A stretch of DNA of 64,000 nucleotides from positions 62,001-126,000 of the forward strand of contig JAPYMA010000908.1 in the NCBI GenBank assembly GCA_035041965.1, in the 5' to 3' direction. Each line of letters starts with the position of its first letter. The first letter of the stretch is position 1. The translations under genes and the position numbers were made by a program. The notes below the pieces were generated by a model, which saw only the letters and a list, made by a program, of their open reading frames with translations, did no database searches and had not been told where the DNA came from. The DNA comes from Anisakis pegreffii (taxonomy: Eukaryota > Nematoda > Chromadorea > Rhabditida > Anisakidae). Of this stretch, positions 12,352 to 26,053 are shown piece by piece.

Positions 12352-14249
12352 TCGCCTTCTCAATTACTTCTACTCGTCGCTAAAGCTACTTTAAATTTCA
12401 GCAGAAATAAATCTTTGAAGAAGATGCACACTCACTAATAACTGCACATATCTCATTGTCAGTTCTTCACGTATCCGATTCAGTATTCTTCATGAAATGC
12501 GTATGGAAATCATTTTCTGTGTGCCTTAAAAATTTTTTTCACAGTATAAATTCTCTTGTAGTTATTATCTCGTCCATATTGTACACATGTGTTTACTAAT
12601 TTGAACGTGTTACACTCGGACGGCAGTTGTTGCGAAATATAATCTGTCAGTGAATCTGAACAAACACTTCATATGATTAGGTGAAGGTGATTGATTTTGA
12701 AAAAAAAGTGCATGCAGTGCAGAAAAAAAACTGACAAAGAGACGATGTGATATGGAATGAAGTGATATGAACCGTTGCCACTAAATGATTGATATATGTT
12801 ACAAATTATCATGATATGTGATCAATATTGAAACACAGTCTCTTTTACAAGTGTCAGTCTAAAAGTACACTTTTTTGTGAACAAAAATGATCACCTTCGA
12901 TCGTTTCGAAGTTGCGATATTCTTTCGCGACCGTAACACTTTCCATAACTCAAATTCATTGATATTACGATACGATATCGCATCAAATCCCCAATCATCT
13001 AACTATAAGCTATCATCAATATTGTCATAAATAATAACCAACTGTTACACGTTTCTGTGATTGGTACGGCAATCTACTAAGATCTTCGCTCCTCTTAAAC
13101 TTGTTCAAACATTCCCGTCGTGCCATGATGAATCTAAAGATGCTCTGAACTTGACAAGCCACAAGATACAGTCACTTCCACCTACTTCTTCAACTTCAAC
13201 TTTATCATCGATTGCTGTAAATCATACAGCAATGCTGCAAATCAATGATAAATGGATTTGGTAAAGCAACTTTGTATTGCGATGCTAATAAGACTACCGT
13301 GCTCGGCAGTCCAATCACACCAGATTCACAATCAGTGAAAATTTGCATTCAAATTGCAATGAACACATTCACTTGATGAATTAAATGTGGAGATTTAGAT
13401 ACATGGCACCTTACAGATACCATAAGTTTGACCGTCACTTCATATGAACCATTCATTAAATCATATAAACAAGTGAACATTTCAACCGATTCACATCATC
13501 AATAACACAGTTTCTTTGTTGGTTCCTCGATTACTAAATTGTAGTCACCGTGATGTGATCAAAAATTGTCATTCTCGATGCAAAAAAACGGGACGACCAC
13601 CTTTGCGCTAGACGAGACAATCACCAAGCATGCAGAGAAGACGATCAACTAAGGAACAGTTAAGAACGAAACGATGATGAGATCATTCGAACAACAACAA
13701 CCAGTTTGCATGAACAACATGGAATTTGCAAAAAATCTCGATGTTGCTATTAGTCTCATTCATCTCTCTTTTTTTCTTAACCCTTTTGTGCCTTTTGAAC
13801 TTTCTGATGCATCTCAACAAATTACATTCATCCATAGAGGAAACACTAAAAAAAAAACTGGTCACATAACATGTAATCGAAAAGATCAGACGATTGGATA
13901 TTGAATGATAATAATAATGGAGTGAATCATTAGATAATAAATGAATGGTGAATATTGGCATCATATGGTACCAACGGCAATAAGAGATGTAAAATTTTAT
14001 GGCCCATAAACATTCGTTTCATTATGAAACTGTGATTGATTTTGTCAGGGATATGCGTTAGTTGATGGCATAAATGTTATGACAGCAGCATCATATTTAT
14101 GCGGGGGGTTTGTTACATACATACACATGCACTCTGCAAAACACTCGAATTTCCAAAAAATTTTCGAAATTTTGTGTTTATGGCATAATTCATTGAGAAA
14201 AAAAACACGAATTTTAACTGATTCAATAGTTTTAACGAGGAAAGTGATA
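12352..14249. other. No supportable gene
   Basis: Only short open frames on both strands, including two overlapping antisense frames near 13.7-13.9 kb that share an AAAAAAAA-rich stretch. No transposon ends, RNA genes or paired splice sites were identified. Confidence 0.5.
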
Positions 14250-14734
14250 ATGAGTGAATTTGATGATGACGATTTCATTGGTAACGATATTTTTAATGGT
14301 AACACCAATTGCTCAGGTGACGATAAACGGTGGATTATATGAATCATAATTGGCGAATAAACAATCACTTGTTACATTTTAGTAAAACGATAGGAAACGA
14401 TGAAGATTCCAGTATGGATTTTGTGCAAGACGGATCGATTTTGTCAAAAACATCGAATATGGTTTTGGTTTTAGTCTCTTGATGTTCACTTTATTCAATT
14501 TTCAGTGCATTGTTGGACTCATCCTGACTCATGCAAATTCCTCCTTACGTATACTTTACTATTATTGGGATTCACCACACTATCCAAATCTATCGAAATC
14601 TGTTGAATGGAAAAGTGATTCAATAACTCCATACATGACCACAGCGAACACTGCTTCCAATCCATCCGTCTCAAACGGCCCATATACCGGAGGTTTCATA
14701 TGGAACGCCATTGTGATGGTGTTTTTTCACTTGG
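14250..14734 (+). CDS. Candidate two-exon gene fragment, unknown protein
   Basis: A possible first exon begins at ATG 14250 with an acidic start (MSEFDDDDFIGNDIFN) and has a CAG|GTGACG donor at 14316. A second exon, 14,506-14,734, sits between a textbook ATTTTCAG acceptor and a GTATGT donor and stays open for 76 codons. It contains an aromatic-rich segment and an SNGPYTGGFIWNAIVMVFF segment near its end. The phases of the two exons do not match for the long frame, so they may not be joined, or one exon is wrong. A related sequence follows at 14.8-15.1 kb in the dispersed repeat, so it may belong to that element. Confidence 0.3.
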
Positions 14735-14801
14735 GTATGTAACGTGGTTCACTCATGGCAACAATCGTAATTCTCTTATTTTGTGAGTATCATTCGATCG
14801 T

Positions 14802-15530
14802 GTGGGCCCAACAAAAGTCAGCTTAAAGGAGTCACAAATGTTTCGTAAGTTCTTTAATCCATTGGCTGATATCATATTTCAGAGTGGGGTTTGCTTGAGC
14901 GAGACTGAAATTTGCTGGAATTGTTTTGTTTCGATGAAATGCCACTGTTGGATGTTTAAGCATGTAAATACGGCTCGTTCATGATAACACTCTTCTTTAT
15001 CCTATTTTCTGACTATGTGCAGCTCGCCTAGGCTTGAATAAGAGTCAGATTGAAGTATTTCATAAAATCTTCAGTATATTGGCTGGCATCGTATCTTATG
15101 AGCAGCAACAGCAGCAGTAGCAGCAGGAATCGGTTGAGCTCTTTGGTAGGGCAGAAAATATCTTTGGTTTGGTGCAAGACGAAGTAATATTTCTGAATTG
15201 ATTGATTGTTATTATTCGTTTGCAATGAAAAGTTTTGGTAAGTTTTCTGATTACAGCGTATAATCGAATTTTTGCTTAATCAGTGATTTGTTTTTTGAAC
15301 TGCTCGAAATGACTGCTCGATAGTGTTATAGGCATCTGATTTATGACGAATGTGTACTTGTGGTTGTTGTGTTATAGGTATTCTAGATTGAAATTTATTT
15401 TCACAGTTGTGAATGAGACGTTATGCGTGGAAATAGCAAGTTCTTGTAGCGGAACGGGGGGGAGTTGGTAATAACGGCCTGCCAGACCATCGACGTGTGT
15501 AATAGGGCACTCGAGGGTAAGAACCAACAC
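14802..15530 (+). repeat. Dispersed repeat, copy B (compound)
   Basis: Blocks at about 14,802-14,975 and again at about 15,025-15,130 resemble each other and 51,885-52,075. All three share a motif like GGCCTAAACAAAAATCAG followed by a TTTCGTAAG or TTTCATAAA segment. At 15,466 comes the core GGTAATAACGGCCTGCCAGA that is also present at 9.35 and 52.32 kb. The order of blocks matches copy C. An internal CAG run (about 15,102-15,126) is a local expansion. Confidence 0.6.
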
Positions 15531-17205
15531 TTTATTGGATCAACTGTTCAGGCCCTGTACTCATCTTGACTCCTGAACTGTTCACTTTCAGTTTCATGCG
15601 ACTATTTTCGTCACATTCACTGATCCGTCGCAAAAAGTTGCATTCACTGCATTGCAACAAAACTGTTTAATATCATATCGATTCATCGCATCGTTACTTT
15701 TGTAAAAAAAATCATGGATAATTTTTTCTGTCATCTGAACTTTCATATTTCATATTTATGTTTCATGATCGCTCTGGCTGCACATTGTCTGCTGATTCGT
15801 TCAATACCCCATGAAAACACCCTTCTTCCGTGGAATAATGCATGAAATAAATGCATGCATCTACCCATAACTGACGTAACTCTTCTGGTCGCTATGAATC
15901 TCATTTCGTACAAAATTTCGCCTCGTCTCGTCTGTTACTTCTTTTTTTTTGGTGTAATGTATCCAGCAAGCGTGAACGTCGTCCATCGTTGTCTACAACA
16001 AAAAAACGTCATCAGCATGATCATATAATCATCTAAATGGTTTGATTTATTGGACGCGTTTCCTCTCTCTCGCCATACGAATCATAAAAATAGTTCTCCA
16101 ACAGCCGAAAAGAACAAAAACGACGAAATAAAATATACGACGACTACGAGAAGACGGCGAAGAAGACCAGTCCGAGAATACATCCTACAACAGCACAATT
16201 ACAATCACAGCGATCTGTCAATTAAAACACCGCCGCCGCCGCGAATATGTTTCATTAGGGCTGAAAAAAGGACCACACGCAATCATCTGTTTTATCAAAG
16301 GCAAACAAACATAAAATAAAATGAAAATTCACACGATCCTTGTGCTCATCATATCATTCATAAGACAAAACTGTATAGTCATGATACAGAGTGTATACTT
16401 CTGTTTAGGAGTTATCTGTTGAAATTTATCTGTCATAAGAAAGTTGGAGACAGTCAAAAGTAGTGTGCAATACCTCAGTGTATCAGTCTTAATTGGAATC
16501 TGCAAGAACTGGAAGTTTTAAATTCATCATTGCATATTCAGACTGCAGATGGTATGAGTAGGATGCATAGGTTTCAAATTACTCAGAATGTAATGTGTCA
16601 GTGGAAGATCTCACTGAAACACAACTACTGCCCATGGTGTGATCATTTACCATTCATGGAACATTATATGATTTTCGTGCAGCTTCAAATAGCTTCATGA
16701 GAATGGCTTGACGAATCAGACAGTAGCTGAAAAAGGATCTGTGGGTGCGAATGGCTTGAAAGCTGCAGGCCTAGTATCTTTGAAAGAAGTGAATTACTGC
16801 TGATCAATAGAAAGATCAAGTGTAAATGTAGGGTTAGGTGATGAAATTGCTGCTTTATATTATGTAAAAGACTTTAAAATACGAGCAGAATACTGGAATA
16901 GAAGATTTTCCATCGTTAATCTACATATCTTCTTTATAGCTCGTGATCTTTCCTGTCTGAGGAGCACAAAAAATATTTTGGTTTTTTGCTTGAGTCGAAT
17001 GTAACGGTGGTTTTAATTTAGTTAACCCAGAACTTTTAGAAATGAAAATTTTAGCATTGGACACCTCGATGCGACTGATAGATCTAACCGTTTCACAAGG
17101 AAATGAAGTTTTTCCACGATAATGTACTAATATTTCGAGTGAATTTGAAACACCGACCCTTCTATTCATGGATATGAACCTGTAAGCCCCGGAAGCGCCT
17201 CTCAC
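15531..17205. other. No supportable gene
   Basis: AT-rich sequence with a short CCG run near 16,230 inside an 89-codon frame of low complexity. No splice-bounded exon or mobile-element terminus was recognised. Confidence 0.5.
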
Positions 17206-17317
17206 CTGGACCAGGCACTCAAGGATTAATCTGATCTGGCCAGATTCTAGGCTCTTGATTCGCTGGAATGGCCTATTGAAAGCCAAGAGTTGCCTGCGTT
17301 TCTCCTGGTGAATAATT
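17206..17317 (-). CDS. Candidate internal exon, unknown protein
   Basis: On the minus strand a CATTACAG acceptor (exon 5' end at 17,317) and a CAG|GTGAGA donor (exon 3' end at 17,206) bound 112 nt that are open in one frame with a one-nucleotide phase offset. The peptide is basic and helical-looking (EKRRQLLAFNRPFQRIKSLE, then a GQIRLILECLVQ end). Local GC is clearly higher than in the flanks. The frame also reads through the donor for another 80 codons. I could not find partner exons, and the family is unrecognised. Confidence 0.3.
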
Positions 17318-19870
17318 CTGTAATGAGGAGCTGGTGATGAAAATATAGCCGTATCTATTGATTAGGGCATTTCTCATCCGGAACAACTAGAATCATAACT
17401 CGCTATTGATAAACTGATTGCTTTTCCATCTATTCTTATTTTATGGTCATCATAAAGTATAAAGATTTTCACGTGTGGGGCATATTTTCATTTGCTTACG
17501 CAATAATCCGGATTATAAATGACGGATATTGTCACAAAAAAAGGAGAGAGTCATATGCAAAATGCGCGAAGTCTGCAGATAACACCGAAGATCCACCTTA
17601 ACAACTGAGGAGTAGAGAAAAAATCTTCAGACAAGCACGGCTCTAGACATATCTAGGTGGATATACATTTGTATCTGGTTGGATTTAGTGTTTTTTGGGA
17701 GAGTATCATGAGATTTACATGAGTAGAGAAATAGATGAGCAAAAAAGGATCAGGATAGAAAAAGAAAACAGAACAATGCTATTATCTAACGTGAAGAGGT
17801 GAAAGTACCCGTAGGGAGGGGGTAATTTAATCCACTTATCTCCTCAAATTGCCAACGCTTTGCTGAATGCATGTGTGCATGCCCTCCAATTTGCTCACAT
17901 TGACGAATGCATGCCAAGGTATTGGAAGATGGCTATAATTTTTGAACATCTGCGCAATTTCGTGTAATTCTTCTCCATACAAATTACATGATCTAACACA
18001 TTTCCATTAATTTTTGACTAACAAAACATAATGTTACGTTCTAATTTTACATTAAAATGATATCCATTTACAATTAGCAGGCAGATACATAATCCAATTA
18101 TTATAATATCATTATTCTCATTATTACACGTTATTATTCCTATTATCATTATTACAATTACTATTATCATTATTGTTATTGTTGTATTAATCGTAAGTGT
18201 ATGACTTGAATAAATTATCTTCCTCTCCATTACAGTTTCTCGTAAAAAATACCTCATATGTACAGAACAATTTATCCACAGTATATCCATCTGATCTGCT
18301 CAATTATAACAATGATGATAATCATCTGAAGACCAACTAAAATTTCGAATCAACCTCCTCATCACAAATTACGACTATTAAACTATCAAATTTCTTCTAA
18401 AATCTCGGTCACAACATCAAAATTTTCTCACCTGCTCACCGAATCTTTAAAATTTCTTCAATCTTACGTACGGTTCCGGAGTTTGTTTACGATTCGAGTT
18501 GTTTGTCAGCAGTTTTCTAATTGCAAATGGCGAGAAAAATCAATGAAAGCGAAAGAAATCCTTAGTAAGAACGCATTCACAAACAGAGAATGACTTTAAT
18601 AATTGAGGTCATAAAACTGACTAGGGGATCATCATTAGGATATGCTGAAGGATATATTCATATCTAACGATATCTCTGAGCGTGAATCATAAATCTCAAA
18701 AGTGATGAGACTCTGAGACGTGAGTGAATGAAATTAGCATAAAAACGTTCTCTTCACATCAAAATTTTACGATCGGAAGCAGTTGCTTGAATGCGGTGCG
18801 ACGTTTCACTTACACTAAACAATCAAATGCAAATAATCTAATTCATCTGTCAACCGGAAGTGCTTATTCTGAGTTCAAAGATTCAACATCCGTCCAATAA
18901 AATCTTGAATATTAAATACTAAAACTGAAAATCTAGGCAGATATCAACCGTAATATTTATGGATCATGTCAGCTGCCACACACACGCGTCCACAAAGGAT
19001 CCGCTAGATCAAGCACAGAAACCCTACAAGCGGCCATTTCATCTTCAGCTTAAATTACGAATGATCCATGTTCAGTGATAGAATCTCACTTCAGTTTGCC
19101 TCGACTAATTAGAAGAAGAAAGAAGAAAATGAAAGAAAAAATTCATTAGCAGCGCAATCATTTCTTTTCGTTTTGACTGGACCAATTCAAAACGAGCAAA
19201 ACTCGAAACCAAAAACTGCACAGTTTCCGAAAGTCAGAAGTCCACTTAAGATATCAATTATTAATGAAATTATCAATTACTGTTTCATTTTCTAATGACA
19301 ATTTCTAATGACAATGACAACTGACAATCAAAATATCAGTTATTGTTTTCAAATGAAAGTGCGGATGATAAGACTATTATCATTTCCGATATTCTCACTG
19401 TTTTATTGAAGTAAACGACAACTTGTAAATTACATGAATGAATTAATTTCTCCTTATCCAATCCTCTACAGTACCTATTCATCTTATTACATCTTATTCG
19501 ATTCTTATAGTGAAAGATATGCTGATCTGCATGTTCTCCATGATTTGTCTGCTCTAGCCACGCCTTCTGTACGTATACTATCCAACGGATCACAAGCATA
19601 GCCATATGTGCCCTAGAATCTCTCTGTTCTGTATATCTGAGTATATATATCCAATCCCATCGCAGACAAGAGATCAAATTGTAACATTTGGCATTCAAGA
19701 TCTTGAAGTTCAGTCCAGTCAGTTTAGAAAGCAGAGTTGTACTCGTCTCCCTGAAATATATTTCTTCTGAAGATTTTTCAGCCGAATTCAACTAATTCAA
19801 TAAATTAGAATACTCATTTCTTCTTCTCCAGCTGTCCTCCTCAAGCTAATCTTAATCTCAAGATTAAGCT
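17318..19870. other. No supportable gene; upstream flank of neurogenin
   Basis: Mostly short frames. A 151-codon antisense frame (19,336-19,791) lies head-to-head with the neurogenin start but has no recognisable domain. The stretch probably includes the neurogenin promoter and 5' UTR; I could not pick a convincing TATA box. Confidence 0.45.
18095..18190. repeat. Imperfect ATT/TTA microsatellite
   Basis: A run of TTATTA/CATTAT triplets continues with interruptions for almost 100 bp. It is low-complexity and explains the Ile/Met-rich minus-strand frame over it. Confidence 0.8.
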
Positions 19871-21464
19871 ATGTTCAACATTTCATCTGATCGAGATTCA
19901 AATCTAAATTATAACTCATCCTCGTCCATGTACATCAAACACCGTCCATCCACTTCCCAGCAGCAAGAAGAAGTAAGTTTCTTTACATTCGCTCATTCCA
20001 CTGCTTTTTATCTTATTGTTGGGATGAACTTTCAAATTTACCCAATTTATCACCTTTATTGGCCTGTCTAGCCAGCGGGGTGGCGTAAATTGAGGCTAAA
20101 ACAGTGTGCACGGAAACGCGAGCATTGTGGCTAACAACGTTACAAACGTTTGATAGCCTGGCCAATCCAGGTAATCCAAGTAATCACCTTAATCCGACGT
20201 GTCCATGTATGTTACATTCCTTTGCCAATATAGACAGATACGCGTTTCAAATGCATTTCAACGTTTGCGATTCTTTACCTTCTATATTCACGCTTGCTCC
20301 AGTAATTTGATCAACGAATTATCGCACTGTCTTTGCCCTACCAGTGGACCTTTTTTTATCTATTCTAGAATACCCGTTAAACTCTCAGAAATCCTTGTCA
20401 TATATGAATATCTGTAATACAGGCATTATGGATATACCAGCAACTTTCCTCTGATTCATCCAATAACCTGCCTTAAGTTCATTTTGTTGAAGATTCAAAC
20501 CAACAATATCTTCCGCAAGAGCGACCAGAAGCAAATGGAGAAACGAGCGAAACGAAAGTATCGATGCCGAGTTCGGAGTCCCGAGACAGTTCATCGCTCC
20601 AAACGTGTACGACGATCTAAAGCCAATGATCGCGAGCGCAGACGGATGCACAGTCTCAATGATGCGCTCGAGGAATTGCGAAAAGCACTACCTCAATTAC
20701 CTCAGGAACCGAAACTCACCAAAATCGGTCAGTTTCGCAAATTTCAGCAACATTTTAGACAGGTCAAACTTTTTTCAGTCTCTCGGATCAGGATTTTTGC
20801 ATGTAATCAAAATCCTTCGATATGATAGCTCCGATAGATCATATTCTCTTGAACTAACGGATCATTTCATAATCAATCATTCTGAAGCCCCTGGTTCGTA
20901 GATATCATGCCTGAGCAACCAAAAAAATCGCTATCCGTCGCTGTTTCACGATCCTCCCAAGGAATCCAACTCGTAAAAAGATTCCCAAACCACAATCCAA
21001 TAGCCCAAGGTCTAGTCTCTCCGATTAGCCAACAATCTCCCACTGTCTCATTAATCGATTCCATGTGTCACTCTTCAGACTTCTCACCACGGCTTTGAGC
21101 ACAACCCTCTACAACTACCAAATCCTCTGTTATTTCATAACTCAAGTCTAAATCCAGGTCAAATCTCCTATCTTAATCCATCAAATTTGCAGAAACCCTT
21201 CGATTAGCCAACAATTACATCTACGCACTCGCACAAACCCTCAAAAGTGATCCGGAAGAGTACGAGTCACCTGACGAATCAGTATTCCCTTCGGAGGGTA
21301 CCATCGACGATAACTCAATGTTCGATCAAACATCACAGACCTCATCTGAAGGAACAGATTTCACTTCACCTCGCCATTTCCTCAACACGTTACCAACGTC
21401 AGATTCAATATCACCATCTTATCATACTTATCCTCAAAACTTATCGAATTTCAACTATTCATGA
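19871..21464 (+). CDS. ngn: Neurogenin-type bHLH transcription factor
   Basis: Neurogenins are nuclear proneural activators that dimerise with E proteins and bind E-boxes. The bHLH is unmistakable: basic region [20 protein letters not shown], helix 1 to a proline-containing loop, then KLTKI joined by splicing to [17 protein letters not shown]. The [14 protein letters not shown] and KLTKIETLR..NYI blocks separate neurogenin from NeuroD and Atonal types. Secure exons: one ending at 20,727 (donor G|GTCAGT, phase 1) and one at 21,193-21,464 (acceptor TTTGCAG, stop TGA). A first exon 19,871-19,972 (34 codons, EE|GTAAGT donor, phase 0) is probable. Exon 2 could start at 20,478, 20,493, 20,520 or 20,529, all phase 0. 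The C-terminal 80 residues are acidic and Ser/Thr-rich, like an activation region. It stands alone, with no coding neighbour on its strand. Confidence 0.88.
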
Positions 21465-21693
21465 TCCTGACTATTCTTTCTACCTTTATCTAGTTATATC
21501 AAATTTATCAAAACACATTCTAATTTAAAGGTGGTTGTTTAATAGCAAATGTTGTTTACTTTGTATTTTTTTATTGCTGTCATTATTACTATTTTCATTA
21601 GAATGTTACCCAATCGCTCACGTAATGTAACCAAACAAATCATCCGAAGCAAATCCCTTCGGATAGTCGGCACATCCTTATCTATTCATGAAA

Positions 21694-21699
21694 AATAAA
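21694..21699 (+). promoter_or_regulatory. Candidate polyadenylation signal of neurogenin
   Basis: AATAAA lies 230 bp past the neurogenin stop in AT-rich sequence, a normal distance for a 3' UTR. Other AATAAA hexamers occur further on, so the choice is tentative. Confidence 0.4.
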
Positions 21700-24600
21700 C
21701 TTCCAATGAAGTCCTCGGTTATTTGTCGAACAGATTATGGTTATGCAAAGTGTGCAATCTAAACCTTTTCATGCCTGTCGGTCTTTCAATAAATTTCTTA
21801 GAAGTTCATTACACCACAGGTGTGCTAGCCTAATAAAAGGCCCTTTTCGAACCACCATTATTATGACATGACTAGACTTCGTAATAAGTTTTCTTTTACT
21901 ATTGCACATATTTGTATTGATCTCAAATTACTGTGTACACAACAATAACAGTAATAATAATGGTAAGCATTCGTATCGTCTTTGATATGTGAAATAATTA
22001 CGACGATAATAATATTGATGAACAAAACTTGCCACTTGTTTAATCACAATGTACTATATGATGAAAATAAATGTTATGCTTTATATTTCACTTATTCTTA
22101 CCTAATAACGTTCTATTATTTCAAGAAAGTCACAAACGCAATCCATAGTAATAACTCATTAGTTTATCGCAGTCTATTTTTTCGATTTGAAAAATATTTT
22201 AAGAAATAACATCTACGAAAGAAGCAAATCACTGATCTCATTCTCAAATGCTCACTTCCACGTCCATTTTGCTTCCATCTCAGAAATTTATTTTCTCCAC
22301 AAAAATTCATACCGTCCATAATATTCATAATCTTTATTCTTCACAATTCAGTCAGCATAATTTCTTCCCAAATCTCATTGAATCTCGAATCTAGAGGTTG
22401 ACAACAGACAACATCTACAGCTTCTCATTCCATTTCTCAAACTTATCAAAGAATAGAAATAAAAGTCCATACAAACTTCAATATATTGGCATAACTCTCA
22501 ACACAAGCTATAAGATACAACAACTCTTGCATAATACTATTTCGATAAGCCTCTCAAAGTCAAAAACCTACTGTGAAAACACTCAATATCATGCGAGGAC
22601 ACATACTCAATACTCACTCAAATCTGTGATCAATTAACCGTGAAAATCATCCACTTCATTACATTCACCCACAATAAACACTCATTCACTCAAGCAATTT
22701 GATATCATAAATTCATCTAAATCATCTGAATCTCTCTACGGACTCATAAAGGCTTAAGAATTCCTAGTGATCAGCTCAAATCAGATCGAATATCCACAAA
22801 AGATCTGATGGCTAAGAACTGTCAACAGCTGGTCACAGTAATCACTCTATACGTCTTATACAGCTATGTACAAGAAGTATGTGATATCTCTCGTCAAGAA
22901 GAGAAACTAATGTAAACAAAGGAAGGTAATCAATTAAGAACGCTTCATTAACTCGTTAACAGCACCTCAATCATCATCATCACTCACATTCTAATCCCCA
23001 TTATGAACTGCTAAATCTCATAAAGTATTTAATGTCCTCATCTGTGCATTTATTCCACTGCATTATATCAAAAGCACACAAATCGCCATGATATCCCTAT
23101 TGGAACCAACAAATTAATTCTAACGGCCACTAACCTTTTTTCATCACCAAACTTTCCTTTAAACATCCGCAATAAATTATTCACTTCCTCACAGTCACAT
23201 CAAATCCATAATGCGCATAAACAAATCCCAGTGATACTGATGGATAAAATGATCGAATTCCATTCACTCCATGGAATTATTTCAAATGAGTAAATTCAAA
23301 TAACGATAACTAAGCGCTTTGTCCAGGCCTGAGAGACTTGACAACGTTTTAGCTATGGAACATCCTCTACATCAGGATCACACCAGATGGAGTAGGGTGA
23401 ACTCAAAAATTCACCAACTTTACGTTAATCTCTCAAAGAACCTCTAATTTAGAATAGCCTCTATGAAGGATCCCGTTATAGGCGATGTCATAGTCGAACA
23501 CCTCATCAGAACAATTTTCGAGCCAAACAATCTTAGACCCTTACTGAAGTTCCAACTTCTTCCTAGCAATTGTATATCTACAGCGATAAACTCATACGGA
23601 TTTTAATTTGATTCAATCAATTATAGAGAAACAAATCCAAAAACCTCAAATCATAAAGCATTTTCAGTGAACAATTCACAAACACTTATCCTTATGAGTG
23701 TTCTTCATCCGACAAATGTTTCACAGCTCTTCATCGCTAAAACAACCTTTTAACATAACATTCACGCAACAAACAACATGCTCAAGCATGTTATCAAACA
23801 GAATCTATCCATCCCGATAACCAGCCTAAGTGCACTCGTCAACACCAATCATATCATCTCAAGACACGACTCATCATCTCCTTCAAAGAATTTCCCATTG
23901 AATCAGCCGCCTGTATCGCTTTCATCCTGACCAGAAGCAAAACACAATACAATATCCCATAACAATATCATACGTCACATTCAAAACCTTCGCTTATGAT
24001 CGCCACCCTCTCTCATTTTTCGAAATTCGAACACAAACAAAAAATGTAACCGATTAGCAAAGATTACGTAATTAACACTGCGGGGTGCGTTTGCAGCACA
24101 AAGGTCAAAACCATCCCATTAATCAACGCAAACATACACACAGACAGATCTATTGTACATGAATGCCCTTATTATTCGGCATTACGATTGCCGTAACAGT
24201 ATTATCCACCATGTTTTCATATACACCCTCAGATCTACATCTCATTCATCTATTACTCAATTAATCAATTTAATGTGAAACCACGAAACCCTTACACTAC
24301 TTCCACAGAGTCCAGATACATGAGAAAACATTAATGCAGGAACTATACAACTGCACAGTTTGCAAGTCACTGATTTTTGCAAATTGCACTCATTCATATT
24401 AATTTTAGTTTCATAGTCATCCATCCCGAGCACTCGAGAAAATATGCCTAAGCTTACGTTCGGTGCACGTTTCAATGCCGTGACAGAATCGCACATAAGG
24501 TTGCTCTACAACATGAGAGCAATAAGACAATACCGAGATTTTAAAACAACAAGTATGCTTGCAAATGTATACGTGATTCTGAAAATCCGATTATTGCTAT

Positions 24601-25044
24601 CCGTCACTAGTACCGCCACCCAGAAACACCTGAAGGTAGTTGGAAAGCTAAAAAAACACAAAAATTTTAACCTCTGGCGGAGATATCTCGAAAATGATCA
24701 AAACTCTCAGTAACAACAAGTATCAGAGACGCTATTTTTAAACCATAGCTGATCTCAGAGTTGCCCAGAAACACTGTGATTTTTTCACACAATCCGATTT
24801 CACTGATTCGCTGAATTCCGAAAAGTACAGATTTTGTGGGGCAATTTCGCTTACACTCATTTTGCTCACATTCAGGGCGGATTTTTTTAAGGTATTTCAC
24901 ACGCAGCTCAGCGACGCTAATTTTGATACACTGCATCTCTATTGATCAATCTGTAAATTACTTTAACAGCACCAGTGTCACCACCTTGGAACGCCTGCTA
25001 TCCTCAGATTCGCTCAGAAACGTTGTCGTTCCACCATCGGATTT
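21700..25044. other. No supportable gene
   Basis: AT-rich flank between neurogenin and the duplicated minus-strand locus. Short frames only. Near 24.5-24.8 kb CCCAGAAACAC occurs twice, a hint of an old repeat. No RNA gene or element terminus was recognised. Confidence 0.5.
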
Positions 25045-26053
25045 TCCAGATTCTCTGGTTATGCGTTTGAATCGATCTGGTCAAATTGCATGTTTTATCT
25101 TGTCGGTTTGAGTGATTTGCATGCGATGAGCGCTTTTTACAGTGAGCTGTGGAAATTTAGAGAAGCAAGTTGATACCAAGTATGATGAAGAGTTTATTTG
25201 GAATTGCATTCATAAAATCAAAATGGTAATTAAGGAAGTTACAAGAATGTAATGTTCAGTATCTAAAGATACAGGATTAGTGGTGAAGCACACGGCATAG
25301 TCGTATAGGATCAAAAGATAGAAAGTTACAATGAGCAATGGCATAGAATACCATGATTAAAGGCACGACTGAAGAGCAGCTTAAATCTAAGTTATCGCCC
25401 AAATCACCATTTTACTACTCGTACAAAATGTTGAAGTATTCGATCAGCTGATGATGTAAGGTTCAAATCTCACCGTATGCAGTGGTAATTTCAACTAGGT
25501 GGCTTATGGAATACCAAAAAATACCTATCCGACGACCTTTCATCACGGTCTTGTAATCAGGTGTTGTTCGATCCTTCGTTCAAACCGAAACCTAGGCGTG
25601 AATTTAGGCTTTATTCTGATAGTGAGGGTAATCGTGCACCTGAGCCTGAGTGGGCCTTCCCCACATTCGAATTTTTTAGAATGAATAGAGAGGGACGGCT
25701 TGATCGAAAAAAGTACCACTCAACGCATATGTATATGTAGATCATAGATAATCATATGAGAATGAAACAAAGCCGAATGAAAATTCAGTTAGATCAATGT
25801 TCGGGTGTTCCAATGTTTCAGTAGCACCAAGGTTTCTGAATTTTTGACTGCTACAATTTGAAGCTGGTTGTTCTTTATTCCGTTCATCAGTGATCTACCA
25901 CACTTCAGTGATGGCTGCAATCGTCACTCATAATTCTCAAATCGCATCATCTTACTAAATGATCTCATTAAATGATTTCAATTTCATTTCATGATTTCAT
26001 TTCAATGATTTCAAATATGATCCCACTGAAACATAGAAAATATCACCACCTTA

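Noticed and set aside
19336..19791. 151-codon minus-strand frame head-to-head with neurogenin
   Set aside because: No domain, no paired splice sites, and a frame of this length is not very unlikely by chance in 64 kb.
20907..21098. 63-codon frame inside the neurogenin intron
   Set aside because: No splice borders consistent with inclusion; the bHLH is complete when the intron is removed.
25455..25475. T-arm-like AGGTTCAAATCTCACC
   Set aside because: No acceptor stem or D-arm can be found at the required distances.
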